Assembly: GCF_001641695.1 (NCBI RefSeq)
Contig: NZ_LSEF01000098.1
Location: 40,789-80,312, forward strand
Length of the DNA: 39,524 bases
From: Bradyrhizobium neotropicale
GTDB taxonomy: Bacteria; Pseudomonadota; Alphaproteobacteria; Rhizobiales; Xanthobacteraceae
Reading direction: 5' to 3'
The notes under the pieces: model-generated
Told to the model about the DNA's origin: nothing
The model's database searches: none
What the model saw: only the letters and a program-made list of their open reading frames with translations
In this document: positions 30,963 to 39,455 of the stretch, one piece after another
How positions within the stretch are numbered: position 1 is the first letter of the stretch
Layout of the letters: each line of letters starts with the position of its first letter
Program-made: the position numbers and the translations under genes

Positions 30963-32114
30963 TTATTTCACGAGCTTGTATTTGCCGTTCGTCACCGTGA
31001 GCAGGATGCGCGAGCGCTCGTCGAGGCCGTAGCGATCCTTTTCGGTGAAGTTGTAGACGCCCTGACTGGCCGCCAATTCCTTTTCCGTCAGCAAGGCTTG
31101 CCGGATGGCCTCACGAAACTCCGGCGTGCCCGGCTTTGCCGTCTTCAGAGCGACCGGAATGACGCGCTTCAGGAGCTCGAAGGCGTCATAGGAGTGGCCG
31201 GCGAACTGGCTGCGGCTGTTCGGGCCGTACTTCGCTTCATAGGCGGTGTTGAGCGCAAGGCCCGGCTTCCTGGTGGCCGCTTCGTCCGGCTGATCCTCGG
31301 GGTCCATGACCGGGCCCGAGGCCATCAGCACGCCTTCGGCCGCTTTGCCGGCGATGCGGATGAAGTCCATGCTGGCCGCGCCGTGGGTCTGGTAGATCAG
31401 GCCCTGATAGCCGCGCTCGCGCAGCTCGGTCTGGGGCAGCGCGGCCGCGGTGCCGGAGGCGCCGACCAGGATCGCGTCGGGATTGGCGGCGACGAGCTTC
31501 AGCACCTGGCCGGTGACCGAAGTATCGGGACGCGCGAAGCGCTCCTCGTCGACGATGGTCACGCCCATCGGCACGGCCTGGGCCTTCAGGTCGTTGAACC
31601 AGAGGTCGCCGTACGAATCGGAATAGCCGATATAGCCGACGGTCTTTACGCCCTTGGACTTCATGTGGTCGTAGAGCACCTTGCCCACGATCGGAATCGG
31701 CTGCGGCATCGCCACCGACCACTTCATGCGCTCCGGCGTGATCGGAAACGGCGCGAGGCCGAAATGCGGAATGCCGGCTTCGTTGGCGACGTTGGAGACC
31801 GCGATCGTCGGCGGCGTCAGCGCCGAGCCCATGATGATGTCGGCCTTGGATTCCGTGACGAAGCGGCGGGCATTGGTGGTTGCCGTGGTCGGGTCGCCGC
31901 CGTCGTCGAGCACGATCACCTTCAACGGCACGCCGCCGATCTCTTTCGGCACGAATTCCAGCGCGTTGCGCTCGGGAATGCCGAGGGCCGCGCCCGGGCC
32001 GGTCGTGGTGGTGGTGATGCCGATGGTGATTTCATTGGTCTGGGCCAGCGCGGGCAGCGCCGGCAAGGCGAGCGTCGCGGCGGCAATCGCGGCGGTCAGG
32101 TAAAAACGTTTCAT
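30963..32114 (-). CDS. Branched-chain amino acid-type ABC substrate-binding protein
   Basis: A 383-residue periplasmic binding protein of the LivK/Leu-binding fold (Peripla_BP_6). It has a cleavable signal peptide (MKRFYLTAAIAAATLALPALPALA, cleavage after ALA), then ITIGITTTTTGPGAALGIPE, GVPLKVIVLDDGGD, and IGYSDSYGDLWFND. In Rhodopseudomonas and Bradyrhizobium several such proteins bind aromatic acids such as benzoate or hydroxycinnamates, so an aromatic ligand is possible here, by analogy with the ligase in the operon. It is last in the five-gene operon, after a 78-nt gap with AAGGGAGGAAT before ATG 32114, and no ABC permease or ATPase is near. Confidence 0.92.
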   Translation of the reverse strand: MKRFYLTAAIAAATLALPALPALAQTNEITIGITTTTTGPGAALGIPERNALEFVPKEIGGVPLKVIVLDDGGDPTTATTNARRFVTESKADIIMGSALTPPTIAVSNVANEAGIPHFGLAPFPITPERMKWSVAMPQPIPIVGKVLYDHMKSKGVKTVGYIGYSDSYGDLWFNDLKAQAVPMGVTIVDEERFARPDTSVTGQVLKLVAANPDAILVGASGTAAALPQTELRERGYQGLIYQTHGAASMDFIRIAGKAAEGVLMASGPVMDPEDQPDEAATRKPGLALNTAYEAKYGPNSRSQFAGHSYDAFELLKRVIPVALKTAKPGTPEFREAIRQALLTEKELAASQGVYNFTEKDRYGLDERSRILLTVTNGKYKLVK

Positions 32115-32192
32115 CTATTCCTCCCTTTACGTGTTTCTTTGAAAGCAGAAATCGGGGGCTGATTCAGCCCCGTCTTTGGATGGTGCGGCGAT

Positions 32193-32612
32193 TTAGCTCC
32201 CGATGAATTTCGCCACCATTTCCGGCGGAAACGGCGCCGATTTCAGCTTGTCGGGGTCGTTCGGGTCGCGGCCGACCAGGACGCGGGTCTCGAAGGCTTC
32301 GATAGCCAGCGCCTCGCCCTTGTAGACATTGTGCTTCACCTCGAAGCTCGAGCGCTTGATGCTCTCGATCCTGGTTTCGATGGTGATCCAGTCGCCGTGG
32401 GTCGAGGGGATGTAGAATTTCGCCCGCGTGTCGACCATGGGAATGCCGACCAGTCCGTATTTGTGGACCAGGTCCTGCTTCGAGAAGCCGGCCTTCTCGA
32501 ACAGGACCGAGGTCGAATCGTCGAACATGCCGAAATAGCGCGGGTAATAGACGATGTTGGCGGGGTCGCAATCGCCCCATTGGATCTGTACGTCGCGCCG
32601 GTTCACGAACAT
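32193..32612 (-). CDS. 4-Hydroxybenzoyl-CoA-thioesterase-like thioesterase
   Basis: A 139-residue hot-dog fold thioesterase. QWGDCDPANIVYYPRYFGMFD at 11-31 aligns with the Pseudomonas CBS3 enzyme, and D16 is at the place of its nucleophilic Asp17; the following Gly is Asn here. It is expected to hydrolyse an aryl- or acyl-CoA to the acid and CoA. It lies 24 nt after the SDR gene and 78 nt before the binding-protein gene in module B. It could release a dead-end CoA ester or the pathway product. Confidence 0.88.
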   Translation of the reverse strand: MFVNRRDVQIQWGDCDPANIVYYPRYFGMFDDSTSVLFEKAGFSKQDLVHKYGLVGIPMVDTRAKFYIPSTHGDWITIETRIESIKRSSFEVKHNVYKGEALAIEAFETRVLVGRDPNDPDKLKSAPFPPEMVAKFIGS

Positions 32613-32636
32613 GTGCTGCCCTTGCCCTTGCCGCGC

Positions 32637-33398
32637 TTACTTCGGTGCCATGCGCAGCGAGCCGTCGAGCCGCACCACCTCGCCGTTGAGATAGGAATTC
32701 TCGACCATGTGCAGCGCGAGCGCCGCGAACTCGTCGGCGTTGCCGAGCCGGCGCGGGAAGGGGATCGCAGCCGCAAGCGAATCCTGGGCTTCCTGCGGCA
32801 GGTTGGCGAGCAACGGTGTCAGGAACAGGCCGGGCGCGATGGTGAGCACGCGGACGCCGAACTGCGCGAGCTCGCGCGCGATCGGCAGGGTCATGCCGAC
32901 GATACCGCCCTTGGACGCGGAATAGGCCGACTGCCCGATCTGGCCGTCATAGGCGGCGACCGACGCGGTGTTGATGATGACACCGCGCTCGCCGGTGGCC
33001 TGCGGCTCGAGCTTGGACATCTCGGCTGCGGCAAGGCGCAGCATGTTGAAGGTGCCGATCAAATTGACCTTGATCACCTTGTCGAAGTCGGAAAGGGCCA
33101 TAGGCCCGTCACGGCCGACGACGCGCTTTGCGACGCCGATGCCGGCGCAGTTGACCAGCACGCGCGCCGGACCATGGGCCTTGGCGGCCTGCGCGATCGC
33201 AGCTTCAGCGGAGGCGGCGTCGGAGACGTCGCAGGCGACAGCCACGCCCTTGATCTCCGCGGCGACAGTCTCGGCGAGCTTGGCGTTGAGGTCGCAGACC
33301 GCGACCTTGGCGCCCTGCGCCGCCAGCTTTCGCGCGGTGGCCGCGCCCAGTCCCGATGCGCCGCCGGTGACGATGGCTGCCTGATCCTTCAACAACAT
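32637..33398 (-). CDS. SDR dehydrogenase, 3-hydroxyacyl-CoA dehydrogenase-like (module B)
   Basis: A 253-residue paralogue of the module A SDR at 11871. The cofactor motif TGGASGLG is at 11-18, D36 indicates NAD, NCAG is at 83-86, and the catalytic residues are S146, Y159, K163 (INTASVAAYDGQIGQSAYSASKGG). The long stretches RVLVNCAGIG and VNLIGTFNMLRLA are also conserved with module A. Same HSD17B10-like group, so the same kind of step is likely, on a different substrate. It lies 26 nt downstream of the ligase gene in a tight operon; ATG 33398 is preceded by GGAG about 6 nt away. Confidence 0.94.
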   Translation of the reverse strand: MLLKDQAAIVTGGASGLGAATARKLAAQGAKVAVCDLNAKLAETVAAEIKGVAVACDVSDAASAEAAIAQAAKAHGPARVLVNCAGIGVAKRVVGRDGPMALSDFDKVIKVNLIGTFNMLRLAAAEMSKLEPQATGERGVIINTASVAAYDGQIGQSAYSASKGGIVGMTLPIARELAQFGVRVLTIAPGLFLTPLLANLPQEAQDSLAAAIPFPRRLGNADEFAALALHMVENSYLNGEVVRLDGSLRMAPK

Positions 33399-33424
33399 GG
33401 CGTTCTCCTTTGGCGGATGTTTGG

Positions 33425-35308
33425 TTAGCCGACCGATATCACACGGTCCGATGGATTGGCAGCATAGAGCTCCTCGATCAATGCGGCCCTATGCTCGAGC
33501 ACCGCGCGCTGGTTGATCGAACCCTTGTCGGTGACTTCGCCCTTGTCGATCGACAGCGGCGTGTCCAAGAGGATCGCGCGCGTGATCCGCGTCGAGGAGC
33601 CGGTGGCCGCGCCGAGGAAGCGGGTTAGGCGCTCGCGAAAGGCGTCGCGGATCAGACGGTCGCGTGCTGTCACGACGAGGTCGTCGGCCGCCAGCGTTGG
33701 ATTGACCAGCCGGCAGCCGTCGAGGTCGAGCACCACGAGCGCGGAGATCTCGTCACGGTTGATGCCGGCGATGACGACGTCACGTACCAGCGGCGCGCAG
33801 GCCGCCACGAAGCGTGCGCGCAGCGGGCCGACGCTGACCCAGGTGCCGCTCGCGAGCTTGAAATCCTCGCTGACGCGGCCGTCGAAGTCGAAGCCGGCGT
33901 TGAGATCGTCGGGATCGGCGGGCTTCAGCGCGTCGCCGAGCTTGTAAAAGCCCTCCTCGTCGAAGGATTTCGCGGTCACGTCGGGCTGGCGCCAGTAGCC
34001 GGGCATCACGTTCGGGCCCTTGGCACGCACTTCCAGCTTGCCGTTGTTCGGCACGAGCTTGGCGTCATTGCCCGAGACCGGCAGGCCGACATGGCCGGAG
34101 CGGCTGGTGCGCGGATTGACCGACATGAAGAACGGCGCGGTCTCGGTTGCACCGAGGCCCGTCAGCATCGGCACGCGATAGCCCTTCTCCTTGACCGCGA
34201 GCTCGTCGAGGCTGTTCCAGACGAAGGGCGAGAGCGCCGCGCCCGAGAAGAACATCGCGTGCAGGCGGTCGAAGAATTTTGCGCGCAGCCCCTGGTCGTC
34301 GCGCAAATAGGGCAGCAGCGATTCATAACCCTTGGGCACGTTGAAATAGACCGTCGGCGAAATCTCCTGGAGATTACGCACGGTCTCCTCGATGCCGCCG
34401 GGCACCGGCTTGCCGGCGTCGAGATACATCGAGCCGCCATTGTAGAGCGTCAGTCCGATATTGTGGTTGCCGCCGAAGGTGTGGTTCCAGGGCAGCCAGT
34501 CGATGATGACCGGCGGCTCGTCCTTGAGGAAGGCCAGCGTCTCGCGCAGCATCACCTGGTTGGCGCAGATCATGCGCTGGGTGTTGATGACGGCCTTGGG
34601 ATTGCCGGTCGAGCCGGAGGTCAGCAGGAATTTGGCGATCGTGTCCGGGCCGATGTTGCCATGCACCTCGTCGAGCGCGGGATGGATCGGCGTTGCCATG
34701 AGGTCGGCGAGCAGCGTCACGTCGCGGCCCGGCACGGCGCCGTAGGACGCAGCGATCTCGGTGCCGAGCGAGACGTTGGCAACAAGCGCATCGGCGAACT
34801 TGTCGGCGTCCTCGGCGAAGACCAGGCCGGGCGTCAACAGCTTCATCAGATAGGACAGCTTGCCGTAGTCCTTCGACACCAGCGAATAGGCCGGCGACAC
34901 CGGACAGAACGGAATGCCGGCGTAGAACGCGCCGAACGCGAGCAGCGCATGATCGATCGAATTGCCGGAGAGGATCACAACCGGCCTGTCTGCCGACAGG
35001 CCGCGTTGGATCAGCGCGGAGGCGATGTGCCGGCTCGCGGTGAGCAGTTCGGCGTAGGTGATCTTGCGCCAGCCACGCCCGCCTTCGCGCTCGGCCATGA
35101 AGGTGCGGTCCGGCGTGGTCTTCGCCCAGTGGTGCAGGCGGTCGGTGATGCGGACGGGATAGTCGCCGAGCGGCTGCGTCGGCCTCAGATAGATCGTGCC
35201 GTCCTCGCGCCGCTCGATATTGACTGCGGGGTCGCCGAACGAGATCGGCCGTAGCGGAGAAGTGCTCGCGCCGCGCTCCGTGGTGGAAGAGGACGGCTGC
35301 GTGCTCAT
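33425..35308 (-). CDS. Feruloyl-CoA-synthase-like acyl-CoA ligase (module B)
   Basis: A 627-residue paralogue of the ligase at 13676-15547. The phosphate loop TSGSTGNPK is at 230-238; IDWLPWNHTFGGNHN and GLGATETAPFF are characteristic, and the C-terminal Lys lies in GEVTDKGSINQRAVLEHR. The ATG at 35308 overlaps the crotonase stop (ATGA), so translation is coupled. The frame stays open upstream to 35836, but that extension is a shadow of the crotonase and is rejected. With the two-Glu crotonase directly upstream this pair resembles the Fcs/Ech or CouB/CouA gene pair of hydroxycinnamate degradation, but an SDR in the operon argues for a beta-oxidation-type route. Substrate unproven. Confidence 0.92.
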   Translation of the reverse strand: MSTQPSSSTTERGASTSPLRPISFGDPAVNIERREDGTIYLRPTQPLGDYPVRITDRLHHWAKTTPDRTFMAEREGGRGWRKITYAELLTASRHIASALIQRGLSADRPVVILSGNSIDHALLAFGAFYAGIPFCPVSPAYSLVSKDYGKLSYLMKLLTPGLVFAEDADKFADALVANVSLGTEIAASYGAVPGRDVTLLADLMATPIHPALDEVHGNIGPDTIAKFLLTSGSTGNPKAVINTQRMICANQVMLRETLAFLKDEPPVIIDWLPWNHTFGGNHNIGLTLYNGGSMYLDAGKPVPGGIEETVRNLQEISPTVYFNVPKGYESLLPYLRDDQGLRAKFFDRLHAMFFSGAALSPFVWNSLDELAVKEKGYRVPMLTGLGATETAPFFMSVNPRTSRSGHVGLPVSGNDAKLVPNNGKLEVRAKGPNVMPGYWRQPDVTAKSFDEEGFYKLGDALKPADPDDLNAGFDFDGRVSEDFKLASGTWVSVGPLRARFVAACAPLVRDVVIAGINRDEISALVVLDLDGCRLVNPTLAADDLVVTARDRLIRDAFRERLTRFLGAATGSSTRITRAILLDTPLSIDKGEVTDKGSINQRAVLEHRAALIEELYAANPSDRVISVG

Positions 35309-36114
35309 GACTTCGGCTTCACCTTGGCGGTCTTGTGCTCGAGGAATTCGCGGATCCTGCGTTTCGCCTCCTTGTCGCTCTGCGCCACCGTCGCCATCAG
35401 CGATTCCATCAGGAGGCCGGTCTGCGGATTGGCTTCCGCGATCATCGGCAGCGCCTGGAGGACGGCAAAATTCGTCAGCGGCGCGTTGGAGGCGATGCGG
35501 GTGGCGAGCTCCAGTGCCTTGCCGAGGCCGTTGCCGGCTTCCGTCACGTATTGCGCGAAACCGTAGGAGGCGCCTTCGGTCGCGGAATAGACGCGGCCCG
35601 TCAGCATCATGTCCATCATCCGCGCCACCCCGATCAGCCGCGGCAGCCGCACCGATCCGCCGCCGCCGACGAAGATGCCGCGCTGGCCTTCCGGCAGCGC
35701 GAAATAGGTCGAGGGTTCGGCGACGCGGATATGCGCAGCGCAGGCCAGCTCCAGCCCGCCGCCGATCACCGCGCCCTTGAGCGCGGCGATGACCGGCACG
35801 CGGCTGTACTGGATACGGTCGAACACACGGTGCCACATCTGCGAATGCAGGAGCCCGCCGGTGGCGTCGTGGTCGGTCAGTTCGGAGAGGTCGAGGCCGG
35901 AGGAGAAATGGTCGCCGATGCCGTGGATGACGACCGCGCCGATATCCTCGGGCAGCGTCGCGAAGCAGTCGCCGATTTCCAGGATGATGCCGTCATTCAG
36001 CGCATTGCGCTTGGCCGGCCGGTTGAGACCGACGGTCAAAACCCTGTCCGCCCTCTCGATCCTAAGCAGCCCGGAGGCTCCCGCATCAGCGGTGTCGGCG
36101 TTTCCCTGTGTCAT
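35305..36114 (-). CDS. Enoyl-CoA hydratase/isomerase with both catalytic Glu
   Basis: A 269-residue crotonase. The oxyanion-hole segments are FSSGLDL (70-76) and GAVIGGGLELAC (114-125), and both catalytic Glu are present: E122 (GGGLE) and E142 (PEG). It thus keeps the classical hydratase machinery, unlike the crotonases at 12826 and 23208. It is the first gene of module B and starts 20 bp after an operator-like palindrome. ATG 36114; its TGA overlaps the ligase ATG. The likely step is hydration of an aryl- or acyl-enoyl-CoA, or hydration plus retro-aldol cleavage as in feruloyl-CoA hydratase/lyase. Confidence 0.92.
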   Translation of the reverse strand: MTQGNADTADAGASGLLRIERADRVLTVGLNRPAKRNALNDGIILEIGDCFATLPEDIGAVVIHGIGDHFSSGLDLSELTDHDATGGLLHSQMWHRVFDRIQYSRVPVIAALKGAVIGGGLELACAAHIRVAEPSTYFALPEGQRGIFVGGGGSVRLPRLIGVARMMDMMLTGRVYSATEGASYGFAQYVTEAGNGLGKALELATRIASNAPLTNFAVLQALPMIAEANPQTGLLMESLMATVAQSDKEAKRRIREFLEHKTAKVKPKS

Positions 36115-36133
36115 TTGCGTCCTTGTCAGAATA

Positions 36134-36166
36134 GTTATATTGTATAACGAATTTCGAGGGAGTCAA
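36134..36166 (-). promoter_or_regulatory. Module B promoter with operator over the -10 box
   Basis: On the minus strand, TTGACT (36166-36161) and TACAAT (36144-36139) are 16 nt apart. A perfect palindrome, GTTATA and TATAAC around TTG (36134-36148, plus-strand reading), covers the -10 box. A repressor, of MarR or GntR type, would block it; none is encoded next to the operon. Confidence 0.7.
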
Positions 36167-36260
36167 CAAGGGGAACGGGTTCCCCGCCCGTTGTGGGGCG
36201 GGCGAGCTCGCCCCGGAGCCCGCCCAAGAGCGCCTGCGCTGCTGCGGCCATTCTCCGTCG

Positions 36261-36941
36261 CTAGCCCATCGCTACTCCGTCGCCCTTGGCTCCGTGCTCG
36301 CGTTGGTCGAGCCATAACGTGCCGAGCGCGAACGCCAGCCAGCCGAAATCGTAGGCAAAGCCCATGAGCAGAACGGTCCAGCCGGAAAGCGGTCCGACGG
36401 CCGCGCGATTGACGAATTCGGCCAGGCTGGCTGCGGGCGTCGGATGGATTGCGATCTTGCCGTAATAGGCGACCGCCTGGATGACGAGAATCCCGGCGTA
36501 ATTGCGACGCAGCCGTCGCCCTGCAGCGCGGACGAATGAAATGTGATGGCGGGGCGCGGTGTAGTCGCGCGCGAGAATGGCCTGCCAGCTGTCGTCGCGC
36601 GCCTCGCGCGTGAACATCGGCGCATAGAAATTCTTCTCCAGCCAGCGGGCCCGGGCCCGCCAGACGTTGAAATAGCGATAGCGCCGCGCCTCCATCGCGA
36701 GGAACACGGCGATCAGCAGCCCGACGAGGACGAGCGGCAGGGGCGACGCCTCCGGGCTCGAAAAGGTCGTCGATAGCGCGATGCCCATGGTGACGATCGA
36801 CCAATTGGTCGTGTTGTCGAGGCGCGTTCGCCAGATCGTCGAGCGATAGACCTCGCCCCGGTAGAGATGGGCGATGGCGCCCATTTCGGCAGGATCAAAG
36901 CTGTGATGCGGGCTTGAGTCGCTGGAAGCCATAAGGGACAT
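36261..36941 (-). CDS. DUF2270 membrane protein
   Basis: A 226-residue membrane protein. IAHLYRGEVYRSTIWRTRLDNTTNWSIVTMGIALSTTF is the DUF2270 signature (in parts), then a helix pair LPLVLVGLLIAVFLAMEARRYRYF, and later two more helices (SGWTVLLMGFAYDFGWLAFALGTLWL). No enzymatic residues are known for the family. ATG 36941 has GGGAG 7 nt upstream; in-frame ATGs at 36980 and 36932 are less likely. The 110 nt between it and the module B promoter hold a short GC-rich hairpin (GGCGAGCTCGCC). Confidence 0.85.
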   Translation of the reverse strand: MSLMASSDSSPHHSFDPAEMGAIAHLYRGEVYRSTIWRTRLDNTTNWSIVTMGIALSTTFSSPEASPLPLVLVGLLIAVFLAMEARRYRYFNVWRARARWLEKNFYAPMFTREARDDSWQAILARDYTAPRHHISFVRAAGRRLRRNYAGILVIQAVAYYGKIAIHPTPAASLAEFVNRAAVGPLSGWTVLLMGFAYDFGWLAFALGTLWLDQREHGAKGDGVAMG

Positions 36942-37067
36942 GGTGGCACTCCCGTGGTCTGCGCAATCTTGCGCACGCATATCCTGAACCTGCTCAGCCC
37001 CGGGGCATAGGCCCTGCGTGGCTTTTGCAGGAGGGGATTGATACGGTCCAACCGGGAGGCGGGAGCC

Positions 37068-37526
37068 TCACATAACCTGATGCACGTCGATCACCACGCG
37101 ATCCGCGTGGCGCGCGGCTGAGGCGACGAAGATGTGCTGCATCAACCAGCGGTACTTCTCATGCCCCGTCTCGAACTTCGGGACGGTACGGAAGTAGATC
37201 AGCTCGGGGGCGACCGGCTCGCCGCGTTTCAGCTTTTGCAGCAGCTCGACCGGGCCGAAGCGCATGCCCTTGTTCTCGACATAGACGGTCGCGCCGTCGT
37301 CGGTTTCGAAGGCGTATCTGGCCTCTAAGTCGATCAGCTCGTTGGGGCGGATGGTCTGGAAATCGGCGCCATATGGCAACACCGTGCCGGTCACAGTGCC
37401 CGTCACCTCGCCGCCGATGATCGGAATGATGCGGCGAACGCCGATGCCGGTCTCGCCGGCGGTGATGACCTCGCCGATACGTGCGGTGATGGTGAAGACG
37501 TATTTGGTCTCGAGGGTGGGGGGCAT
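37068..37526 (-). CDS. DUF3237 (UPF0311) protein
   Basis: A 152-residue beta-rich soluble protein. TKYVFTITARIGEVITAGETGIGVRRIIPIIGGEVTG and PYGADFQTIRPNELIDLEARYAFETDDGATVYVENKGMRFGP, then a C-terminal FRTVPKFETGHEKYRWLMQHIFVASAARHADRVVIDVHQV (all quoted in parts), fit DUF3237. Function unknown; in other bacteria it often sits beside genes for aromatic or TRAP-imported acids. ATG 37526 lies 40 nt after the stop of the TRAP large subunit on the same strand, suggesting co-transcription. Confidence 0.85.
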   Translation of the reverse strand: MPPTLETKYVFTITARIGEVITAGETGIGVRRIIPIIGGEVTGTVTGTVLPYGADFQTIRPNELIDLEARYAFETDDGATVYVENKGMRFGPVELLQKLKRGEPVAPELIYFRTVPKFETGHEKYRWLMQHIFVASAARHADRVVIDVHQVM

Positions 37527-37566
37527 CGAGTCACCTCCATGTAGCGCGGCAATCGTGCCTTGTATT

Positions 37567-38886
37567 TCAATGCGCCATCATCCGCGTCGGCAGCCAGGTC
37601 GCCAGCAGTGGAAATGCGATCAGGATCACCAGCCGCACCAAATCGGTCGCGACGAACGGGATCACGCCCTTGAAGATGGTGGAGAACGAGACGTCCTTTA
37701 CCACGCTCTTGATGACGAAGACGTTCATGCCGACCGGCGGGTGGATCAGGCCGAGCTCGACGGTCATGACGATGATGACGCCGAACCAGATCGGATCGAA
37801 GCCGAGATGCGTGATCACGGGGAAGATGATCGGCACGGTGAGGATGATCATCGCCATGGCGTCCATCAGGCAGCCGAGCACGAGATACATCACCATGATC
37901 AGCGCCAGCACGCCGTAGGAGCCGAGGCCGAGGCCGGTCAGGAATTCCGTGACCTTCTGCGGCGTCTGCGTCACCGTGAGGAAATAGCCGAAGATCAGCG
38001 CGCCGATCAGCACGGTGAACACCGCGGCCGCGGTGCGCGTCGCTTGGAGCAGCGAGGCCAGGATCTTCTCCCGGTCGAGCCGTCCGGTGAGCACGCCGAT
38101 GATGAAGGCGCCGGTGGCGCCGACGCCGCCGGCTTCCGTCGGCGTGAAGCGCGGCAGGAAGGGCAGGCCGTAGAGGCCGCCGATCACGAACACGAACAGC
38201 AGGACGGGCGCCCAGATGTCCTTCAGGCCGGCGAAGCGCTCGCGCCATGGCAGCACCTTGCCCTTGGGCAGGAAATCGGGGCGGAAGTACCCGATTAGGC
38301 CGATCGTGATCATGTACATGGTCATCGCCAAGAGGCCCGGGATGATGCCGGCGATGAACAGCTTGCCGATGTCCTGCTCGGTGATGATGCCGTAGACCGC
38401 GAGCACGGTGGAGGGCGGCAGCATCGCGCCCAGCGTGCCGCCGGCGGCGATTACGCCGGTGGCGAAGGATTGCGGATAGCCGAAGCGGCGCATCTCGGGG
38501 TAAGCGACGGCGGAGAAGGTCGCGGCGGTTGCGACCGAAGAGCCGCAGATCGCGGCGAAGCCGCCGCAGGCGCCGACAGTCGCAATGCCGAGGCCGCCGC
38601 GTAAATGGCCGACAAAACCGTTGGCGGCGCGGAACAACTCGCGGCTCATGCCGGAATTGCTGACGAAGGAGCCCATCAGCAGGAACATAGGGATGACGCC
38701 AAAGGTGTAGTCGGTCACCGTGCGCATCGAGGTCTGGCCGACCAGCTTCAGCGCCGGTGTGGCGCCGACGAGGTAGGAGAAGCCGGACACGCCGACGAGG
38801 CCCATGGCCATGCCGACGGGCACGCGCAGCAGCATCAGGGCGAACAGGGAAACGAAGCCGAGTACGGCGACGGCATCGGTGCTCAT
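37567..38886 (-). CDS. TRAP transporter large membrane subunit (DctM type)
   Basis: A 439-residue membrane protein with about 12-13 helices and the DctM signature pattern (GVIPMFLLMGSFVSNSGMS, GGFAAICGSSVATAATFSAVAYPEM, GTLGAMLPPSTVLAVYGIITEQ, LIHPPVGMNVFVIK). It is the permease of a sodium-coupled carboxylate or solute importer. ATG 38886 is 2 nt after the small-subunit stop. It needs a periplasmic binding protein (DctP), which is not in the window. Substrate could be an organic acid. Confidence 0.95.
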   Translation of the reverse strand: MSTDAVAVLGFVSLFALMLLRVPVGMAMGLVGVSGFSYLVGATPALKLVGQTSMRTVTDYTFGVIPMFLLMGSFVSNSGMSRELFRAANGFVGHLRGGLGIATVGACGGFAAICGSSVATAATFSAVAYPEMRRFGYPQSFATGVIAAGGTLGAMLPPSTVLAVYGIITEQDIGKLFIAGIIPGLLAMTMYMITIGLIGYFRPDFLPKGKVLPWRERFAGLKDIWAPVLLFVFVIGGLYGLPFLPRFTPTEAGGVGATGAFIIGVLTGRLDREKILASLLQATRTAAAVFTVLIGALIFGYFLTVTQTPQKVTEFLTGLGLGSYGVLALIMVMYLVLGCLMDAMAMIILTVPIIFPVITHLGFDPIWFGVIIVMTVELGLIHPPVGMNVFVIKSVVKDVSFSTIFKGVIPFVATDLVRLVILIAFPLLATWLPTRMMAH

Positions 38887-38888
38887 GG

Positions 38889-39398
38889 TTACTCCGTCGC
38901 CTTCAGCTTGGGGTCGTGCATTTCCTCGGGGTGGAAGATCAGCCGGTAGGTGCGGATCGCGATCAGCAGCACCGCGGAGATGTCGCCGATCCAGGCGATC
39001 GCGAAGAACGGCCAGGTCGGCATATGCAGGTCGAACGTCTGCACATTGTCGTTGTAGGTGCCGCGCACCTTGTCGAACAGCGTCCAGGTCTGCACGGTGA
39101 CGACGAACAGCAGCACCAGCGTCGCGAACACGTCGATCCAGCGCTGGTAGCGCGGTGTGACATTGGCCCAGACCAGGTCCACGGTGATGTGCGTGCCGCG
39201 ATAGGAGGTCGCGGCGATGCCCCAGAAGATCAGGATGCCGAGCAGCATGCGGCCGATGTCGAAGCTGTCGGGGATCGAATAGTTCAGCGTGTTGCGCAGC
39301 AGCACCGACAGGAAGATGTCGAGCGCGACGATGCCGACGAAGCCGGCCGCGATCCATTCGATCATGTCGATAAAGCGATCCATCCAGGCGCGCTTCAT
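38889..39398 (-). CDS. TRAP transporter small membrane subunit (DctQ type)
   Basis: A 169-residue membrane protein with four helices. The RNTLNYSIPDSFDIGRMLLGILIFWGIAATSYRGTHITVDLVW stretch (in parts) is the DctQ pattern, with the R-G-x-H motif typical of the family. ATG 39398 is read from the minus strand. It forms the small subunit of the importer with the DctM-type gene downstream. The DctP gene most likely lies beyond base 39524 on the same strand. Confidence 0.92.
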   Translation of the reverse strand: MKRAWMDRFIDMIEWIAAGFVGIVALDIFLSVLLRNTLNYSIPDSFDIGRMLLGILIFWGIAATSYRGTHITVDLVWANVTPRYQRWIDVFATLVLLFVVTVQTWTLFDKVRGTYNDNVQTFDLHMPTWPFFAIAWIGDISAVLLIAIRTYRLIFHPEEMHDPKLKATE

Positions 39399-39455
39399 GG
39401 GGTGGTCCTATCGCGTGATGTCATTCTGGCTCTCGGCTCTAGCGGCGATCCTTCG

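Noticed and set aside
33425..35836. N-terminal extension of the module B ligase by about 176 residues
   Set aside because: It runs through the crotonase gene in another frame, with Arg/Ala-rich sequence, while ATG 35308 forms a clean ATGA junction and gives the normal N-terminus.
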